Shown here: positions 37,661 through 47,050 of the stretch, piece after piece
Numbering within the stretch: the first letter of the stretch is position 1
How the letters are laid out: every line of letters begins with the position of its first letter
Origin: Mycolicibacterium sp.
GTDB lineage: Bacteria > Actinomycetota > Actinomycetes > Mycobacteriales > Mycobacteriaceae
Length of the DNA: 64,000 nucleotides
Direction: 5' to 3'
Assembly: GCF_016462545.1 (NCBI RefSeq)
Contig: NZ_JAEMTA010000001.1
Span: forward strand, 196,668 to 260,667
Program-made: the position numbers and the translations under genes
The notes under the pieces: model-generated
Databases searched by the model: none
What the model saw: only the letters and a program-made list of their open reading frames with translations
Told to the model about the DNA's origin: nothing

Positions 37661-38805
37661 TGGCCACCATATCGCTCAAGGGCCTGTCCAAGTCCTACGG
37701 CAAGACCCAGGCGGTCAACGACCTCACGGTCGACATCGCCGACGGAGAGTTCTTCGTCATCCTCGGGCCAAGCGGCGCCGGGAAGACGACGACGCTGAAG
37801 TCCATTGCGGGCCTGGTCGACATCGATGGCGGCTCCGTGACGATCGGCTCCAACGACGTCACGCTGGTCGAGCCGTATCACCGGAACGTCGCGATGGCGT
37901 TCGAGAGTTACGCGCTGTACCCGCAGAAGACCGTCAGCGAGAATCTGGCGTCGCCGCTCAAGTCGGGTCGCACGGGCAAGTACACCGATGCCCAACAGAG
38001 GGAACGCATCGACCAGGTCACCACGACCCTCGGAATCAACCACCTGCTCAAGCGCTTTCCCCGCGAACTGTCCAACGGGCAGCGCCAACGGGTCGCGCTG
38101 GGCCGGGTGCTGGTCCGACCCGCCGACGTGTACCTGCTCGACGAACCGTTGAGCCACCTCGACGCCAAACTGCGGGCGGCGATGCGGGCGGAGCTCAAGC
38201 AGCTGGGCGCCATGTCGAAGACCACCACCGTCTACGTCACCCACGACTATCAGGAGGCGTTGGCCCTCGGTGACCGGATCGCCGTCCTGCGCGCCGGTTC
38301 GTTGGTGCAGATCGGCACGCCCGAGGAAATCTGGCGTCGCCCCGCGGACACATTCGTCGCCAAGTCCCTCGGACAGCCCGAGATCAACATCCTGGAGGGC
38401 GTGGTCGACGGCGGCCGGATCAAGCTCGCCGATGGCAACCTGGACGTCCCCGTCCCCTCGGGGACGGCCGTCGGCCGGGGTGACCGTGTCCGAGTCGGAC
38501 TGCGGCCCTGTGACATTCACGTCACGTCGGGCGAGGGGTCGCTGCGCGGCAAGGTACTGCTCGCCGAACGACTGGGTCGCAACATCGAGCTGACGGTCGA
38601 TGTCGGCGGGGCTCAGCTCATCGTGCTGACCTCCGGGCGCCACGGCGTCGGGGAGGGCGACGCAGTGACCATGACGATCGCCGACGGCGACGTGCACGTC
38701 TTCGCTCCCTTGGGGCAGGAGCGACGCGACTCGGGGGCGGCCGCTGGCGATGATGACACTCCACGACTCGGTGCCGACGACAAGACCCTGGAGGCAGCAC
38801 AGTGA
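37660..38805 (+). CDS. CUT1 ABC transporter ATP-binding protein, copy 1
   Basis: 381 aa MalK/UgpC-like ATPase with a C-terminal TOBE regulatory domain. Walker A GPSGAGKTT, Walker B VYLLDEP and H-loop VTHDYQEA are intact. Two consensus positions differ: the Q-loop has Glu instead of Gln (FESYALYP, where MalK has FQSYALYP), and the signature is LSNGQRQR instead of LSGGQ. The neighbouring second ATPase carries the same Q-loop change, so the pair probably forms a heterodimer. The catalytic Glu is present, so it should hydrolyse ATP. The TGA overlaps the next GTG. Confidence 0.93.
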   Translation: MATISLKGLSKSYGKTQAVNDLTVDIADGEFFVILGPSGAGKTTTLKSIAGLVDIDGGSVTIGSNDVTLVEPYHRNVAMAFESYALYPQKTVSENLASPLKSGRTGKYTDAQQRERIDQVTTTLGINHLLKRFPRELSNGQRQRVALGRVLVRPADVYLLDEPLSHLDAKLRAAMRAELKQLGAMSKTTTVYVTHDYQEALALGDRIAVLRAGSLVQIGTPEEIWRRPADTFVAKSLGQPEINILEGVVDGGRIKLADGNLDVPVPSGTAVGRGDRVRVGLRPCDIHVTSGEGSLRGKVLLAERLGRNIELTVDVGGAQLIVLTSGRHGVGEGDAVTMTIADGDVHVFAPLGQERRDSGAAAGDDDTPRLGADDKTLEAAQ

Positions 38806-39929
38806 CCACGGCAGTGCAATCCCCGAAGACCACCACCGCGCAGAGCCTCACGCTGACCGACCTGGTGAAGACCTACATGGCCCGGGGCCGAGAGAGTTTC
38901 GCGGCGGTGAAGGGCATCAATCTGGACATCGCGCCGGGCGAGCTGATTGCGCTGCTCGGACCCTCCGGCTGCGGCAAGACGACGACGCTGCGGATGATCG
39001 CCGGGCTCGAGACGGTGACCAGTGGCTCGATCCGCATCGGTGACAAGGAGATCTCGCAGCTGCCCGCGTCCAAGCGGGGGATCGGCGTCGGCTTCGAGAG
39101 TTACGCGTTGTATCCGCCCATGTCGGTGCGGGAGAACCTGCTCTACGGACTCAAGGCGCGCAAGGTCAAGGGCGCCGAGCAGATGGTGTCGTCGATCAGC
39201 AGTCGCCTGGAAATGGACGACCTGATGGACCTGCGGCCCGCGGGCCTGTCCAGCGGTCAGAAGCAGCGCGTCGCACTGGCCCGCGCCCTGGTGCGCAACC
39301 CACCCGTGCTGCTGCTCGACGAACCGCTGAGCCATCTCGACGCCTCGGCCCGCCAACGGGTTCGGCGCGAACTGAAGGTGTTGCAGCGCGAATTCGGCTA
39401 CACCACCATCGTGGTGACCCACGATCAGGTCGAGGCACTGTCGCTGGCCGATCGTCTCGCGGTCATGGATGCCGGTGTGGTGCAGCAGTTCGGCACGCCC
39501 GACGAGGTGTTCGACGACCCGGCCAACCTGTTCGTCGCGCAGTTCGTCGGCGAACCGCAGATCAACGTGCTGCACGGCGTGGTCAAGACGGTCGACGGCC
39601 GTGCGCGGGTCGAGATCGGCTCCGGCGCAGGAGCGTTGGAGTCCGACGCAACGGGAGTCGCCGACGGCACGGCTGTCGCCGTCGGTGTCCGGCCGCAGGA
39701 TTGCACGATGTCGGCCGGCGACGGGCCCGGACTGCGCACCACGGTGGCGTACTTCGAACACCTCCTCGAATTCGGTCTGGCCACCAGCACGGTGGCCGGT
39801 GTGGAGGAGGGCATCGTCGTCCAGACGCCCGCGCAGGAGACCTACCAGCCGGAGCAGAAAGTCGTCGTCAGCGCTCCACCCGAGCGGGTGTACCTTTTCG
39901 ACACCGACACGGGAGAGCGATTGCGATGA
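38802..39929 (+). CDS. CUT1 ABC transporter ATP-binding protein, copy 2
   Basis: 375 aa, second MalK-type ATPase of the same importer. Walker A GPSGCGKTT, Walker B VLLLDEP, H-loop VTHDQVEA. The Q-loop reads FESYALYP (Glu for Gln) and the signature LSSGQKQR. A long TOBE-containing C-terminus ends [13 protein letters not shown]. Most CUT1 systems use one ATPase as a homodimer; two different ATPases are known, for example, in the rhizobial glycerol importer GlpSTPQV. GTG 38802 overlaps the stop of copy 1, and the ATG of the kinase overlaps its own stop. Confidence 0.93.
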   Translation: MTTAVQSPKTTTAQSLTLTDLVKTYMARGRESFAAVKGINLDIAPGELIALLGPSGCGKTTTLRMIAGLETVTSGSIRIGDKEISQLPASKRGIGVGFESYALYPPMSVRENLLYGLKARKVKGAEQMVSSISSRLEMDDLMDLRPAGLSSGQKQRVALARALVRNPPVLLLDEPLSHLDASARQRVRRELKVLQREFGYTTIVVTHDQVEALSLADRLAVMDAGVVQQFGTPDEVFDDPANLFVAQFVGEPQINVLHGVVKTVDGRARVEIGSGAGALESDATGVADGTAVAVGVRPQDCTMSAGDGPGLRTTVAYFEHLLEFGLATSTVAGVEEGIVVQTPAQETYQPEQKVVVSAPPERVYLFDTDTGERLR

Positions 39930-41668
39930 CCAAGCTGTTCAACGACCCGGCGCGGTTCACCGAGGACATGCTCGTCGGCTTCCTCGACGCCAACGCGGCG
40001 TACGTCGTGGGCGTGCCCGGTGGCGTGGTGCGCGCGCACGACACCCGGCCGGGCAAGGTCGCGGTCGTGATCGGCGGCGGTTCGGGACACTACCCGGCGT
40101 TCTGCGGCACGGTCGGTACGGGTTTCGCCGACGGTGCGGTGGTTGGCAACATCTTCACCTCGCCGTCCGCCGAGGAGGCCGCGTCGGTGGCGCGGGCGGC
40201 GCACGGCGACGCAGGCGTGCTACTCACCACGGGCAACTATGCGGGTGACGTGATGAACTTCGGCCTCGCGGTCACACAGTTGCGCAGCGAGGGCATCGAC
40301 GCGCACTACTTCGCGGTCACCGACGACATCGCCAGTGCACAGAAGGGCGAGGAAGCCAAGAGGCGTGGCATCGCAGGGGACTTCACGGTGTTCAAGTGCG
40401 CCTCGGCAGCTGCCGAGGCGGGGCTGGACATGGCCGGTGTGCTCCGTGTCGCAGCAGCGTCCAACGCGGCGACCAGGACCCTCGGTGTCGCCTTCGACGG
40501 GTGCACGCTGCCGGGTGCCGAGGAGCCCCTGTTCACGGTGCCCGAGAAGCAGATGGGCGTCGGGCTTGGCATCCACGGTGAACCGGGAGTGCGTGACGAA
40601 CCCATGCCGTCCGCCGCCGACCTCGCGCTGACGCTCGTCGACGGCGTACTCGCCGACCGGCCTGCCGTTGATTCGAAGCGAATCGCCGTGATCCTCAACG
40701 GACTTGGCCGCACGAAGTACGAAGAGCTGTTCGTGGTGTGGGGCACGGCGTCGCGGCTGTTGCGCGAACATGGCTACGAGATCGTCGAACCCGAGGTGGG
40801 GGAGTTGGTGACCAGCCTGGACATGGCGGGCTGTTCGCTCACGATCATGTGGCTCGACGAGGAGCTCGAGACCTACTGGACCGCCCCAGCAGACACCCCG
40901 GCATACCGCAAGGGCGCTGCGTCGCAACCGGATTCGGGCGGACGCCGCACCGATGCGGCAGCCGACGCAGCGGCCCCCACGCGCGACCTGGCCGGCCTCG
41001 CGGACGACGACGGCCGCTCCGGAGGACGGTTCGTGGCCAAGGCTCTCGACGCCATTGCGGCAATGCTGGCCGAGGCCGAAGAAGAACTGGGCCGCATCGA
41101 CGCCGTCGCCGGTGACGGTGACCACGGCCGCGGCATGGTCAAGGGGTCCTCGGCGGCGAAGGCGGCGGGAGCCACGGCCGCCGAGGAGGGCGCGGGACAG
41201 GGTTCGGTGCTCGCCGCGGCAGGCAAGGAGTGGGCGGCGAAGGCGGGCGGCACGTCCGGCGTGCTCTGGGGCGCGCTGCTCAACGCGGTTGGTTTGCGGC
41301 TCGGTGACACCGGTCGGCCGGATTCGGCGACGGTCGCGGCAGCGATGCGCGACGGGTACGACGCCCTCATCGAGCTGGGCGGCGCCTCACCCGGCGACAA
41401 GACGATGCTCGACGCGATGCTGCCGTTCGTCGAGGAGCTCCAGCGCCGGGTGGACGACGGCGAGTCCTGGCAGGATGGCTGGCGGTCGGCCGCCGACGTG
41501 GCGACCGAGGCCGCTCGCGACACCGCGGAGATGCGGCCGAAGGTCGGCCGTGCCCGCCCGCTCGCCGAGCGCAGCGTCGGTACCGCGGACGCGGGCGCCA
41601 CGTCGCTGGCCATGATCGCCCACACCGTCGCGGATTGCTTCGCGCTCACTGCCAAGGGAGATGCCTGA
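39926..41668 (+). CDS. derK: DAK1-DAK2 dihydroxyacetone kinase-family enzyme (D-erythrulose kinase-like)
   Basis: 580 aa, single-chain ATP-dependent ketose kinase. DAK1 (about residues 1-330): [12 protein letters not shown] substrate loop and the covalent hemiaminal-forming His217 in [10 protein letters not shown] linker rich in Ala, Asp and Gly (about 335-365) joins to DAK2 (about 370-580), whose [14 protein letters not shown] binds ATP and Mg2+. In the matching M. smegmatis cluster this type phosphorylates D-erythrulose; here the substrate is inferred from the dehydrogenase before it and the isomerase after it. Dihydroxyacetone is the main alternative. Confidence 0.86.
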   Translation: MTKLFNDPARFTEDMLVGFLDANAAYVVGVPGGVVRAHDTRPGKVAVVIGGGSGHYPAFCGTVGTGFADGAVVGNIFTSPSAEEAASVARAAHGDAGVLLTTGNYAGDVMNFGLAVTQLRSEGIDAHYFAVTDDIASAQKGEEAKRRGIAGDFTVFKCASAAAEAGLDMAGVLRVAAASNAATRTLGVAFDGCTLPGAEEPLFTVPEKQMGVGLGIHGEPGVRDEPMPSAADLALTLVDGVLADRPAVDSKRIAVILNGLGRTKYEELFVVWGTASRLLREHGYEIVEPEVGELVTSLDMAGCSLTIMWLDEELETYWTAPADTPAYRKGAASQPDSGGRRTDAAADAAAPTRDLAGLADDDGRSGGRFVAKALDAIAAMLAEAEEELGRIDAVAGDGDHGRGMVKGSSAAKAAGATAAEEGAGQGSVLAAAGKEWAAKAGGTSGVLWGALLNAVGLRLGDTGRPDSATVAAAMRDGYDALIELGGASPGDKTMLDAMLPFVEELQRRVDDGESWQDGWRSAADVATEAARDTAEMRPKVGRARPLAERSVGTADAGATSLAMIAHTVADCFALTAKGDA

Positions 41669-42129
41669 TGGGATTTCGGATCGTCGTCGGATGTGACGAT
41701 GCTGGACTCGAGTACAAGGAAGCCCTCAAGGCCGACCTGTTGTCCGACGACCGCGTCGCCGACGTCACCGACGTCGGCGTCGGATCTGACGAGCACACCG
41801 CCTACCCGCATGTTGCGGTCGCGGCCGCGCGGCTCGTCGCAGAAGGCAAGGCCGACCGGGCGCTGTTGGTGTGCGGCACTGGGCTCGGAGTGGCGATCAG
41901 CGCCAACAAGGTGCCGGGCGTTCGCGCCGTCACCGCGCACGACGGCTTCTCGGTCGAGCGGTCCGTGCTGTCCAACAACGCGCAGGTGCTGTGCTTCGGG
42001 CAGCGCGTAATCGGATTGGAACTGGCCCGGCGCCTGGCCCGGGAATGGCTGGGCTACGAGTTCGACCCCAGCAGCGCATCGGCCGAGAAGGTCGAGGCAA
42101 TCTGCAGCTACGAGTCCGTCACCCCCTGA
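41668..42129 (+). CDS. derI: RpiB/LacAB-type sugar-phosphate isomerase (D-erythrulose-4-phosphate isomerase-like)
   Basis: 153 aa. Starts [15 protein letters not shown], contains the active-site Cys in [16 protein letters not shown] and the anion-binding region [23 protein letters not shown]. RpiB proteins interconvert aldose and ketose phosphates; after a DAK-type erythrulose kinase it would turn D-erythrulose 4-phosphate into D-erythrose 4-phosphate, which enters central metabolism. The ATG overlaps the kinase stop (TGATG). Ribose-5-phosphate isomerase activity is the default family alternative. Confidence 0.85.
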   Translation: MGFRIVVGCDDAGLEYKEALKADLLSDDRVADVTDVGVGSDEHTAYPHVAVAAARLVAEGKADRALLVCGTGLGVAISANKVPGVRAVTAHDGFSVERSVLSNNAQVLCFGQRVIGLELARRLAREWLGYEFDPSSASAEKVEAICSYESVTP

Positions 42130-42572
42130 CTCACGTCACCGCGTTCGGATGGCGCCGGCGCATCACACTCGGTCGATGCGCGGCTCCGTCACCTGAATTT
42201 CGCGCACGGAGCGCCGTTTTCACGTCGCGCGACCGGAGTCTCGGCGATCTGACGTAACCGGTGTCAAAGATTCCCATTATTGGGAATGACGCTTCTCTAG
42301 CGACGTCGAGCCATTCTTTTTCACAGCTATAAGCTGCACTTTCGGTAACCGCGGTGCCATTGCAGCGAGCGCGGAGGCCTCATCTGCGGGGATGGAATCT
42401 GCTGGTGATCGCGGTCCTTTCTCGGGACATGCTCAAAGAAAGGGTTTGCTGCCTATAGTCAGAGCTTCAGATTGACGGCAAAATTGCGATTGCTGGTTCC
42501 AATCTCGTGGAACAATTGCTCCGAATACCTACCGACGGGGCCGGTGGCTGGTGGGAGGAGAACACCATTTCG
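42130..42572. other. gene-poor intergenic region, 443 bp
   Basis: No protein-coding frame of note. It is less GC-rich than its flanks and contains the palindrome at 42270-42287 and a promoter-like TATAGT at 42454-42459. Two 7-8 base TTTCTTTG/CAAAGAA-type stretches are present, but no RNA gene or second structured element is evident. Confidence 0.7.
42270..42287. promoter_or_regulatory. perfect 18-base palindromic operator candidate
   Basis: ATTCCCA-TTAT-TGGGAAT: a 7-bp perfect inverted repeat with a 4-base AT centre in the gene-poor region. The size and symmetry fit an HTH dimer operator (IclR- and similar regulators bind comparable sites). It lies about 290 bp upstream of the Pro-rich secreted protein gene. 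No regulator for it is encoded next door. Confidence 0.5.
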
Positions 42573-44012
42573 ATGCATCTGCGCATTGCGGCAGGCGCGA
42601 TGCTGTCTGCGGGTCTCGTGATCGGCAGCAGTGGTGGCGGGATCGCCGTCGCCGACCCCGACTCCGGGTCATCCACGGGCAGCGGCCCATCAGCTGAATC
42701 CGCGACCGGAACCGCCACCCCGTCTCGCGGGCCTACGACGACGATCGCCGACACCGTGCGCAAGGCGGTCGAGAACTCGCTGCAGGGGACTGTGCAAACG
42801 GTGACGGGCACGCTGGACACGCTCCAAAAGCCCGGCCAGTTGCCGTCGAACATTCCGCCATCGCCGAAGACGACCTTCGGTGGTACACCCACCGTGTACG
42901 GCAGCACGGGCCCTCTCAGTGGGGTCACGGACATCGTCACCGCGCCTCCGATCGACACGCCCGCCGCGCCCGAGGTGGGGCCCGCGCCGGAGGTGGCGCC
43001 TGCCCTCGAGGCACCGGCTACGCCAACTGAGGCACCGGCCACGCCGACGGTGGCACCGGCCACGCCGACGGCGGCATCGTCGACTGAGCCGGCTGCCTCT
43101 GCGCCCCCGCCCCCGCCCACGTCGAACCCATCGCCCACGACCTCGCTCGCCGCGCCGGCCTACGTTCCTCCGAATCCATTCCTGGCGGCATCGAATGCGC
43201 TGGCGCCGTTCACGAACGCGCTGAACACGGTGGTCGGCAAGTTCGCGGCCGCCCCGACGATCCTTGCGGGCCTCCCCACGTCCACCACCCCGGTGGTGGA
43301 CGTGCTCACCTATTTCCAGAGCGTGCTCACCTCGGTCGGTGACGCGGGCACATCGCTGTCGCAATTGCCGACCGACCTCGCCGGACTACTCGGTATTCAG
43401 CCCGGCACGGTCCGGCCGGTGAGCATCGGAGCGTCGACGGGGGTGCCTGCGCCGCGCATGGCCCCCTTCATCCCAACCATTGCTGCCGGGTGGCCCGCGC
43501 TGCCGCAACATCTGTCTCTTCCCGCAGTCGAAGCCGGGCCGGCCCTCGCCCCGGTCTTCAGCTCCCCGGCGCCGCTCGACGTCACCACGTCCGGCGTCGC
43601 CAGCAATACGGCCGGTACCGGCTCGGCGCAGACGATGTCGCAGGCCGACCGCGCGAGCGACGTGCTCTCGACGGTGGAACACGTCATCGGCGCCTTCGTG
43701 GCGACGGTGTCGCTGACGGCACTGGCCGCGGTGGCGCTGCCGGGGCTTCTGGGCCTGCTGTCGACCTGCGCCGCCGGGATCCGCGTCGGCTACCGGCAGG
43801 CCAAGGCGGGCACTGAGCTGCCGGACACCGTGATTTCGCGCTTCGTCGGCTCCGGACCGATCGGTGTCGTGCGGTCGGGCGCCCAGGTTGAATTGCGGCT
43901 GCGCGCGCCCAAGATCGTCCGTCCTCGGGTCCGTGACGAGGTGCCGATGCGCGCACTGAAGGTCGTCCGCTCCGAGTCGTCGTCGACGACTTTGCTCGAC
44001 CAGGCCGTCTAG
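42573..44012 (+). CDS. secreted proline/threonine-rich protein with C-terminal membrane anchor
   Basis: 479 aa. The signal peptide IAAGAMLSAGLVIGSSGGGIAVAD ends before an acidic Ser-rich linker. Residues ~120-185 are Pro/Ala/Thr-rich with a 7-residue repeat (APATPTx three times). A hydrophobic helix near residue 385-410 (VIGAFVATVSLTALAAVALPG…) is followed by GIRVGYRQAKAG and a short cytoplasmic tail. The same helix-plus-GYRQAKA ending occurs in the Pro-rich protein at 49859-50692. ATG 42573 lies 12 bases after GGGAGGAG; an ATT at 42567 is also in frame. Predicted surface/envelope protein, function unknown. Confidence 0.78.
   Translation: MHLRIAAGAMLSAGLVIGSSGGGIAVADPDSGSSTGSGPSAESATGTATPSRGPTTTIADTVRKAVENSLQGTVQTVTGTLDTLQKPGQLPSNIPPSPKTTFGGTPTVYGSTGPLSGVTDIVTAPPIDTPAAPEVGPAPEVAPALEAPATPTEAPATPTVAPATPTAASSTEPAASAPPPPPTSNPSPTTSLAAPAYVPPNPFLAASNALAPFTNALNTVVGKFAAAPTILAGLPTSTTPVVDVLTYFQSVLTSVGDAGTSLSQLPTDLAGLLGIQPGTVRPVSIGASTGVPAPRMAPFIPTIAAGWPALPQHLSLPAVEAGPALAPVFSSPAPLDVTTSGVASNTAGTGSAQTMSQADRASDVLSTVEHVIGAFVATVSLTALAAVALPGLLGLLSTCAAGIRVGYRQAKAGTELPDTVISRFVGSGPIGVVRSGAQVELRLRAPKIVRPRVRDEVPMRALKVVRSESSSTTLLDQAV
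43011..43073 (+). repeat. 21-bp tandem repeat, three copies, in Pro-rich gene
   Basis: Units 43011-43031, 43032-43052 and 43053-43073 encode APATPTx three times. The second and third units differ at one base. Confidence 0.9.
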
Positions 44013-44106
44013 GTCGGCTGGCAACCAGCTCCGAGTACAACTCGTCACCTGGCGTGCACGGACACGTCACGCTCTGATTGCTCGTCCGCTGTCCTGCTGA
44101 AGCACC

Positions 44107-44946
44107 GTGGCGCCTATGAGCACCGCGTCCGTACTCATTGCCGCTGATCAATCGCCCGCGACGGCGGAAACGCCGCGCTACACACTGCTGTTGTCCACCG
44201 ACGCCGCACTCATCGACGACGCGCAGCGTCTGCGTCACGAGGTGTTCACCTCAGAACCGGGGTTCGAGCTCGCCGGCGCCACCGACGGGCGGGACTCCGA
44301 CAGGTTCGACGAATTCTGCGACCACCTGCTGGTCAGGGAGGATCGTTCCGGCGAACTGGTCGGCTGTTACCGGATGTTGCCGCCCCCCGGTGCCATCGCC
44401 GCAGGCGGCCTCTACAGCGCCACCGAGTTCGACGTCTCGGCGCTCGACGCGCTGCGGCCCTCCCTCGTCGAGATGGGTCGCGCGGTCGTGCGGGAGGACC
44501 ACCGCAACGGCGGCGTGGTGCTGTTGATGTGGGCGGGCATCCTGGCCTACCTGGACCGCTGCGGATATGACTACGTGACCGGCTGCGTGTCCGTGCCGGT
44601 CCACTCCGCCCCCGACGACACGCCTGGGGCCCAGATTCGCGCCGTGCGCGACTTCGTGCGCACGCGTCATGCGTCGGAGTACACGGTGACGCCCCATCGA
44701 CCGGTCGTCCTGGACGGCAAGCATCTCGACGACATCGCGCCGCCCGCCCGGGTCACCGTGCCGGCGCTGATGCGGGGCTACCTGCGACTGGGCGCCAAGG
44801 TCTGCGGTGACCCGGCCCACGACCCCGACTTCGGCGTCGGCGACTTCCCGGCGCTCCTCGACAAGGCCAAGGCCGACGTCCGCTATCTGCAGCGACTGCG
44901 GTCGGTGTCCCAGGCGAGCGACATGAGCGACGGGATGACCCGATGA
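44107..44946 (+). CDS. OlsB-like N-acyltransferase, GNAT fold (Rv3027c ortholog)
   Basis: 279 aa. The sequence matches the ornithine-lipid OlsB family: RLRHEVFTSEPGFELAGA, DEFCDHLLVRE, GCYRMLPP and the long LVEMGRAVVREDHRNG acceptor region, ending in a GDFPALLDKAKADVRYLQR. It would attach a 3-hydroxyacyl chain to the amino group of ornithine or another amino acid. GTG 44107 or ATG 44116 may be the start. The stop overlaps the following PlsC-type acyltransferase (ATGA), forming an olsB-olsA pair. Confidence 0.85.
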   Translation: MAPMSTASVLIAADQSPATAETPRYTLLLSTDAALIDDAQRLRHEVFTSEPGFELAGATDGRDSDRFDEFCDHLLVREDRSGELVGCYRMLPPPGAIAAGGLYSATEFDVSALDALRPSLVEMGRAVVREDHRNGGVVLLMWAGILAYLDRCGYDYVTGCVSVPVHSAPDDTPGAQIRAVRDFVRTRHASEYTVTPHRPVVLDGKHLDDIAPPARVTVPALMRGYLRLGAKVCGDPAHDPDFGVGDFPALLDKAKADVRYLQRLRSVSQASDMSDGMTR

Positions 44947-45830
44947 GCAGCCTCGGTGGGCAGCAGCACAGCGACCGGGGGACTCCGATGACGGTGACCG
45001 AGAGCCCATGGCTGCCGAGGGCATCGTGCGACTCCGCGTGTGTCCGCACCGACCCCGCCCAGGTGTCGAGGCCCGCCGTCGTCGCGGTGCGCACCGCCGT
45101 CCGCGTCGCCTGCGCGCTGGCGCTCCTGCCTGCGATGCCGCTGTTGGCCGTGCCGCTGCCGGGACGGTCGCGGGTGCAACGGCTCTACTGCCGACTGATG
45201 TTGCGGTGCCTCGGCGTGCGGATCACCGTTTCGGGTGGCCCCATCCGCAACCTGCGCGGAGTGCTGGTCGTCAGCGGACACGTGTCGTGGGTCGACATCT
45301 TCATCATCGGCTCGGTGTTGCCCGGCTCGTTCGTGGCGCGTGCCGACCTGATCGAATGGCCGGCGCTGGGGTTCATCGCCCGACTGCTGAAGGTGATCCC
45401 GATCGAGCGGTCCAGTCTGCGCCGACTGCCCGACGTGGTGCGCATCGTCGCGACCCGGCTGTCGGCCGGTCATACCGTCGTCGCGTTCCCCGAGGGAACC
45501 ACGTGGTGCGGCGTCGGTTACGGCCGGTTCCGGCCCGCGATGTTCCAGGGCGCCATCGACGCAGGTCGACCGGTGCAGCCGCTGCGCTTGACGTATCACC
45601 ATCGCGACGGGCAGCCCTCGACGATCCCCGCCTTCATCGGCGATGATTCGCTGCTGGCCTCGGTTCGTCGTGTCATCACCGCTCGTCTGACCGTCTGCCA
45701 TGTGCAGGTGCAGTCACTGCAACTCCCCGGCGCGGACCGACGCGACCTGAGGGCCAGATGCGAGGCGGCGGTACGCGGCGAGATGGCTTCCGAGACCTCG
45801 ACAGACCACGGACGAGCGCTCGTCGCCTGA
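44943..45830 (+). CDS. PlsC-family 1-acyl acyltransferase, OlsA-like (Rv3026c ortholog)
   Basis: 295 aa. After a ~50-residue N-terminus there is a hydrophobic segment (RVACALALLPAMPLLAVPLP). The acyltransferase motifs are GHVSWVD (HX4D catalytic pair), FVARADL, and VAFPEGTTW (motif III). Paired with the OlsB-like gene, it would O-acylate lyso-ornithine lipid; lysophosphatidic acid acyltransferase is the alternative. Translationally coupled to its upstream neighbour. Confidence 0.85.
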   Translation: MSSLGGQQHSDRGTPMTVTESPWLPRASCDSACVRTDPAQVSRPAVVAVRTAVRVACALALLPAMPLLAVPLPGRSRVQRLYCRLMLRCLGVRITVSGGPIRNLRGVLVVSGHVSWVDIFIIGSVLPGSFVARADLIEWPALGFIARLLKVIPIERSSLRRLPDVVRIVATRLSAGHTVVAFPEGTTWCGVGYGRFRPAMFQGAIDAGRPVQPLRLTYHHRDGQPSTIPAFIGDDSLLASVRRVITARLTVCHVQVQSLQLPGADRRDLRARCEAAVRGEMASETSTDHGRALVA

Positions 45831-45848
45831 GGCATGCCGGCCTGCCGG

Positions 45849-45854
45849 TATCCT
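45849..45854 (+). promoter_or_regulatory. -10 box before iscS
   Basis: TATCCT ends 9 bases before ATG 45864, fitting a very short leader. Confidence 0.45.
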
Positions 45855-45863
45855 TGACGGGCC

Positions 45864-47048
45864 ATGAGCGCCGTCTATCTCGATCACGCTGCCACCACCC
45901 CGATGCACCCTGCTGCCATCGAGGCGATGACGGCGGCGTTGGCGACCGTCGGCAATGCCTCGTCTCTGCACACCACCGGCCGCGCCGCCCGTCGTCGGAT
46001 GGAGGAGGCACGTGAGACGTTGGCCAACGTGCTCGGTGCGCGTCCCTCGGAGATCATCTTCACCGCAGGCGGAACCGAGAGTGACAACCTCGCGGTCAAG
46101 GGCATCTATTGGGCCCGCCGAGACGCCGAGGCCAAGCGTCGCCGAATCATCACCACACCCGTCGAGCACCATGCCGTCCTGGATGCCGTCGAGTGGCTCG
46201 CCGAGCACGAGGGCGCCGAGGTGACCTGGCTACCCGTCGGCCCGGACGGATCGGTCGCGACCGCCTCGCTTCGTGCGGCGCTCGAGGAGCACGACGACGT
46301 CGCGCTGGTGACGATCATGTGGGCCAACAACGAAGTCGGCACCATCATGCCGATCGCCGAGTTGGCGTCGATCGCCGCCGAGTTCGACGTGCCCATGCAC
46401 AGCGATGCCATTCAGGCCATCGGCCAACTGCCGGTTGACTTCTCGGCGAGTGGGCTGTCCGCGATGACCGTCGCGGCTCACAAGTTCGGCGGCCCCACCG
46501 GAGTGGGCGCCCTGCTGCTGCGTCGCGACACGGCCTGCGTGCCACTGCTTCACGGCGGCGGCCAGGAACGCGACGTCCGTTCCGGCACACCCGATGTCGC
46601 GGGCACGGTCGCGATGGCCGCCGCAGCCAAGATCGCCGTCGAGAATCTCGACGCCAATCGTGCGCGCATCTCGGCGCTGCGCGACAAGCTGATCGACGGC
46701 GTGCTGTCATCGATGGACGACGTGGATCTCAACGGCGCCGACGGCGACGGCAGGCTCCCGGGCAACACACACTTCACCTTTCGCGGTTGCGAGGGTGACG
46801 CCTTGTTGATGTTGTTGGACGCCAAGGGAATCGAGTGCTCGACGGGCTCGGCCTGCACGGCCGGGGTCGCGCAACCGTCGCACGTGCTGATCGCGATGGG
46901 CGCCGACTCGGCGAGTGCACGCGGCTCGCTGCGACTGTCGTTGGGGCACACCAGCACCGACGCCGACGTCGACGCCGCCCTCGCCGTGCTACCCGCCGCC
47001 GTGGACCGAGCCCGGCAGGCTGCGCTGGCCAGCGCGGGACGGAAGTAG
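45864..47048 (+). CDS. iscS: cysteine desulfurase IscS
   Basis: 394 aa PLP enzyme that takes sulfur from Cys for Fe-S clusters and tRNA thiolation. PLP Lys207 ([10 protein letters not shown]), active-site Cys331 (STGSACTAG) on its mobile loop, and the usual AGGTESDN and TPVEHHAV regions. ATG 45864 is preceded by a -10 box. Followed 2 bp later by mnmA, the tRNA thiolase that uses its sulfur. Ortholog of Rv3025c. Confidence 0.97.
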   Translation: MSAVYLDHAATTPMHPAAIEAMTAALATVGNASSLHTTGRAARRRMEEARETLANVLGARPSEIIFTAGGTESDNLAVKGIYWARRDAEAKRRRIITTPVEHHAVLDAVEWLAEHEGAEVTWLPVGPDGSVATASLRAALEEHDDVALVTIMWANNEVGTIMPIAELASIAAEFDVPMHSDAIQAIGQLPVDFSASGLSAMTVAAHKFGGPTGVGALLLRRDTACVPLLHGGGQERDVRSGTPDVAGTVAMAAAAKIAVENLDANRARISALRDKLIDGVLSSMDDVDLNGADGDGRLPGNTHFTFRGCEGDALLMLLDAKGIECSTGSACTAGVAQPSHVLIAMGADSASARGSLRLSLGHTSTDADVDAALAVLPAAVDRARQAALASAGRK

Positions 47049-47050
47049 TC

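Noticed and set aside
42130..42572. A tRNA, riboswitch or small RNA in the gene-poor stretch
   Set aside because: I looked for a cloverleaf, a U-tract terminator and repeated stems, and found only the palindrome and a -10-like box.
29800..44012. Mobile element or prophage origin for the accessory block
   Set aside because: No transposase, integrase, terminal repeats or att-like tRNA segment is visible at the edges.
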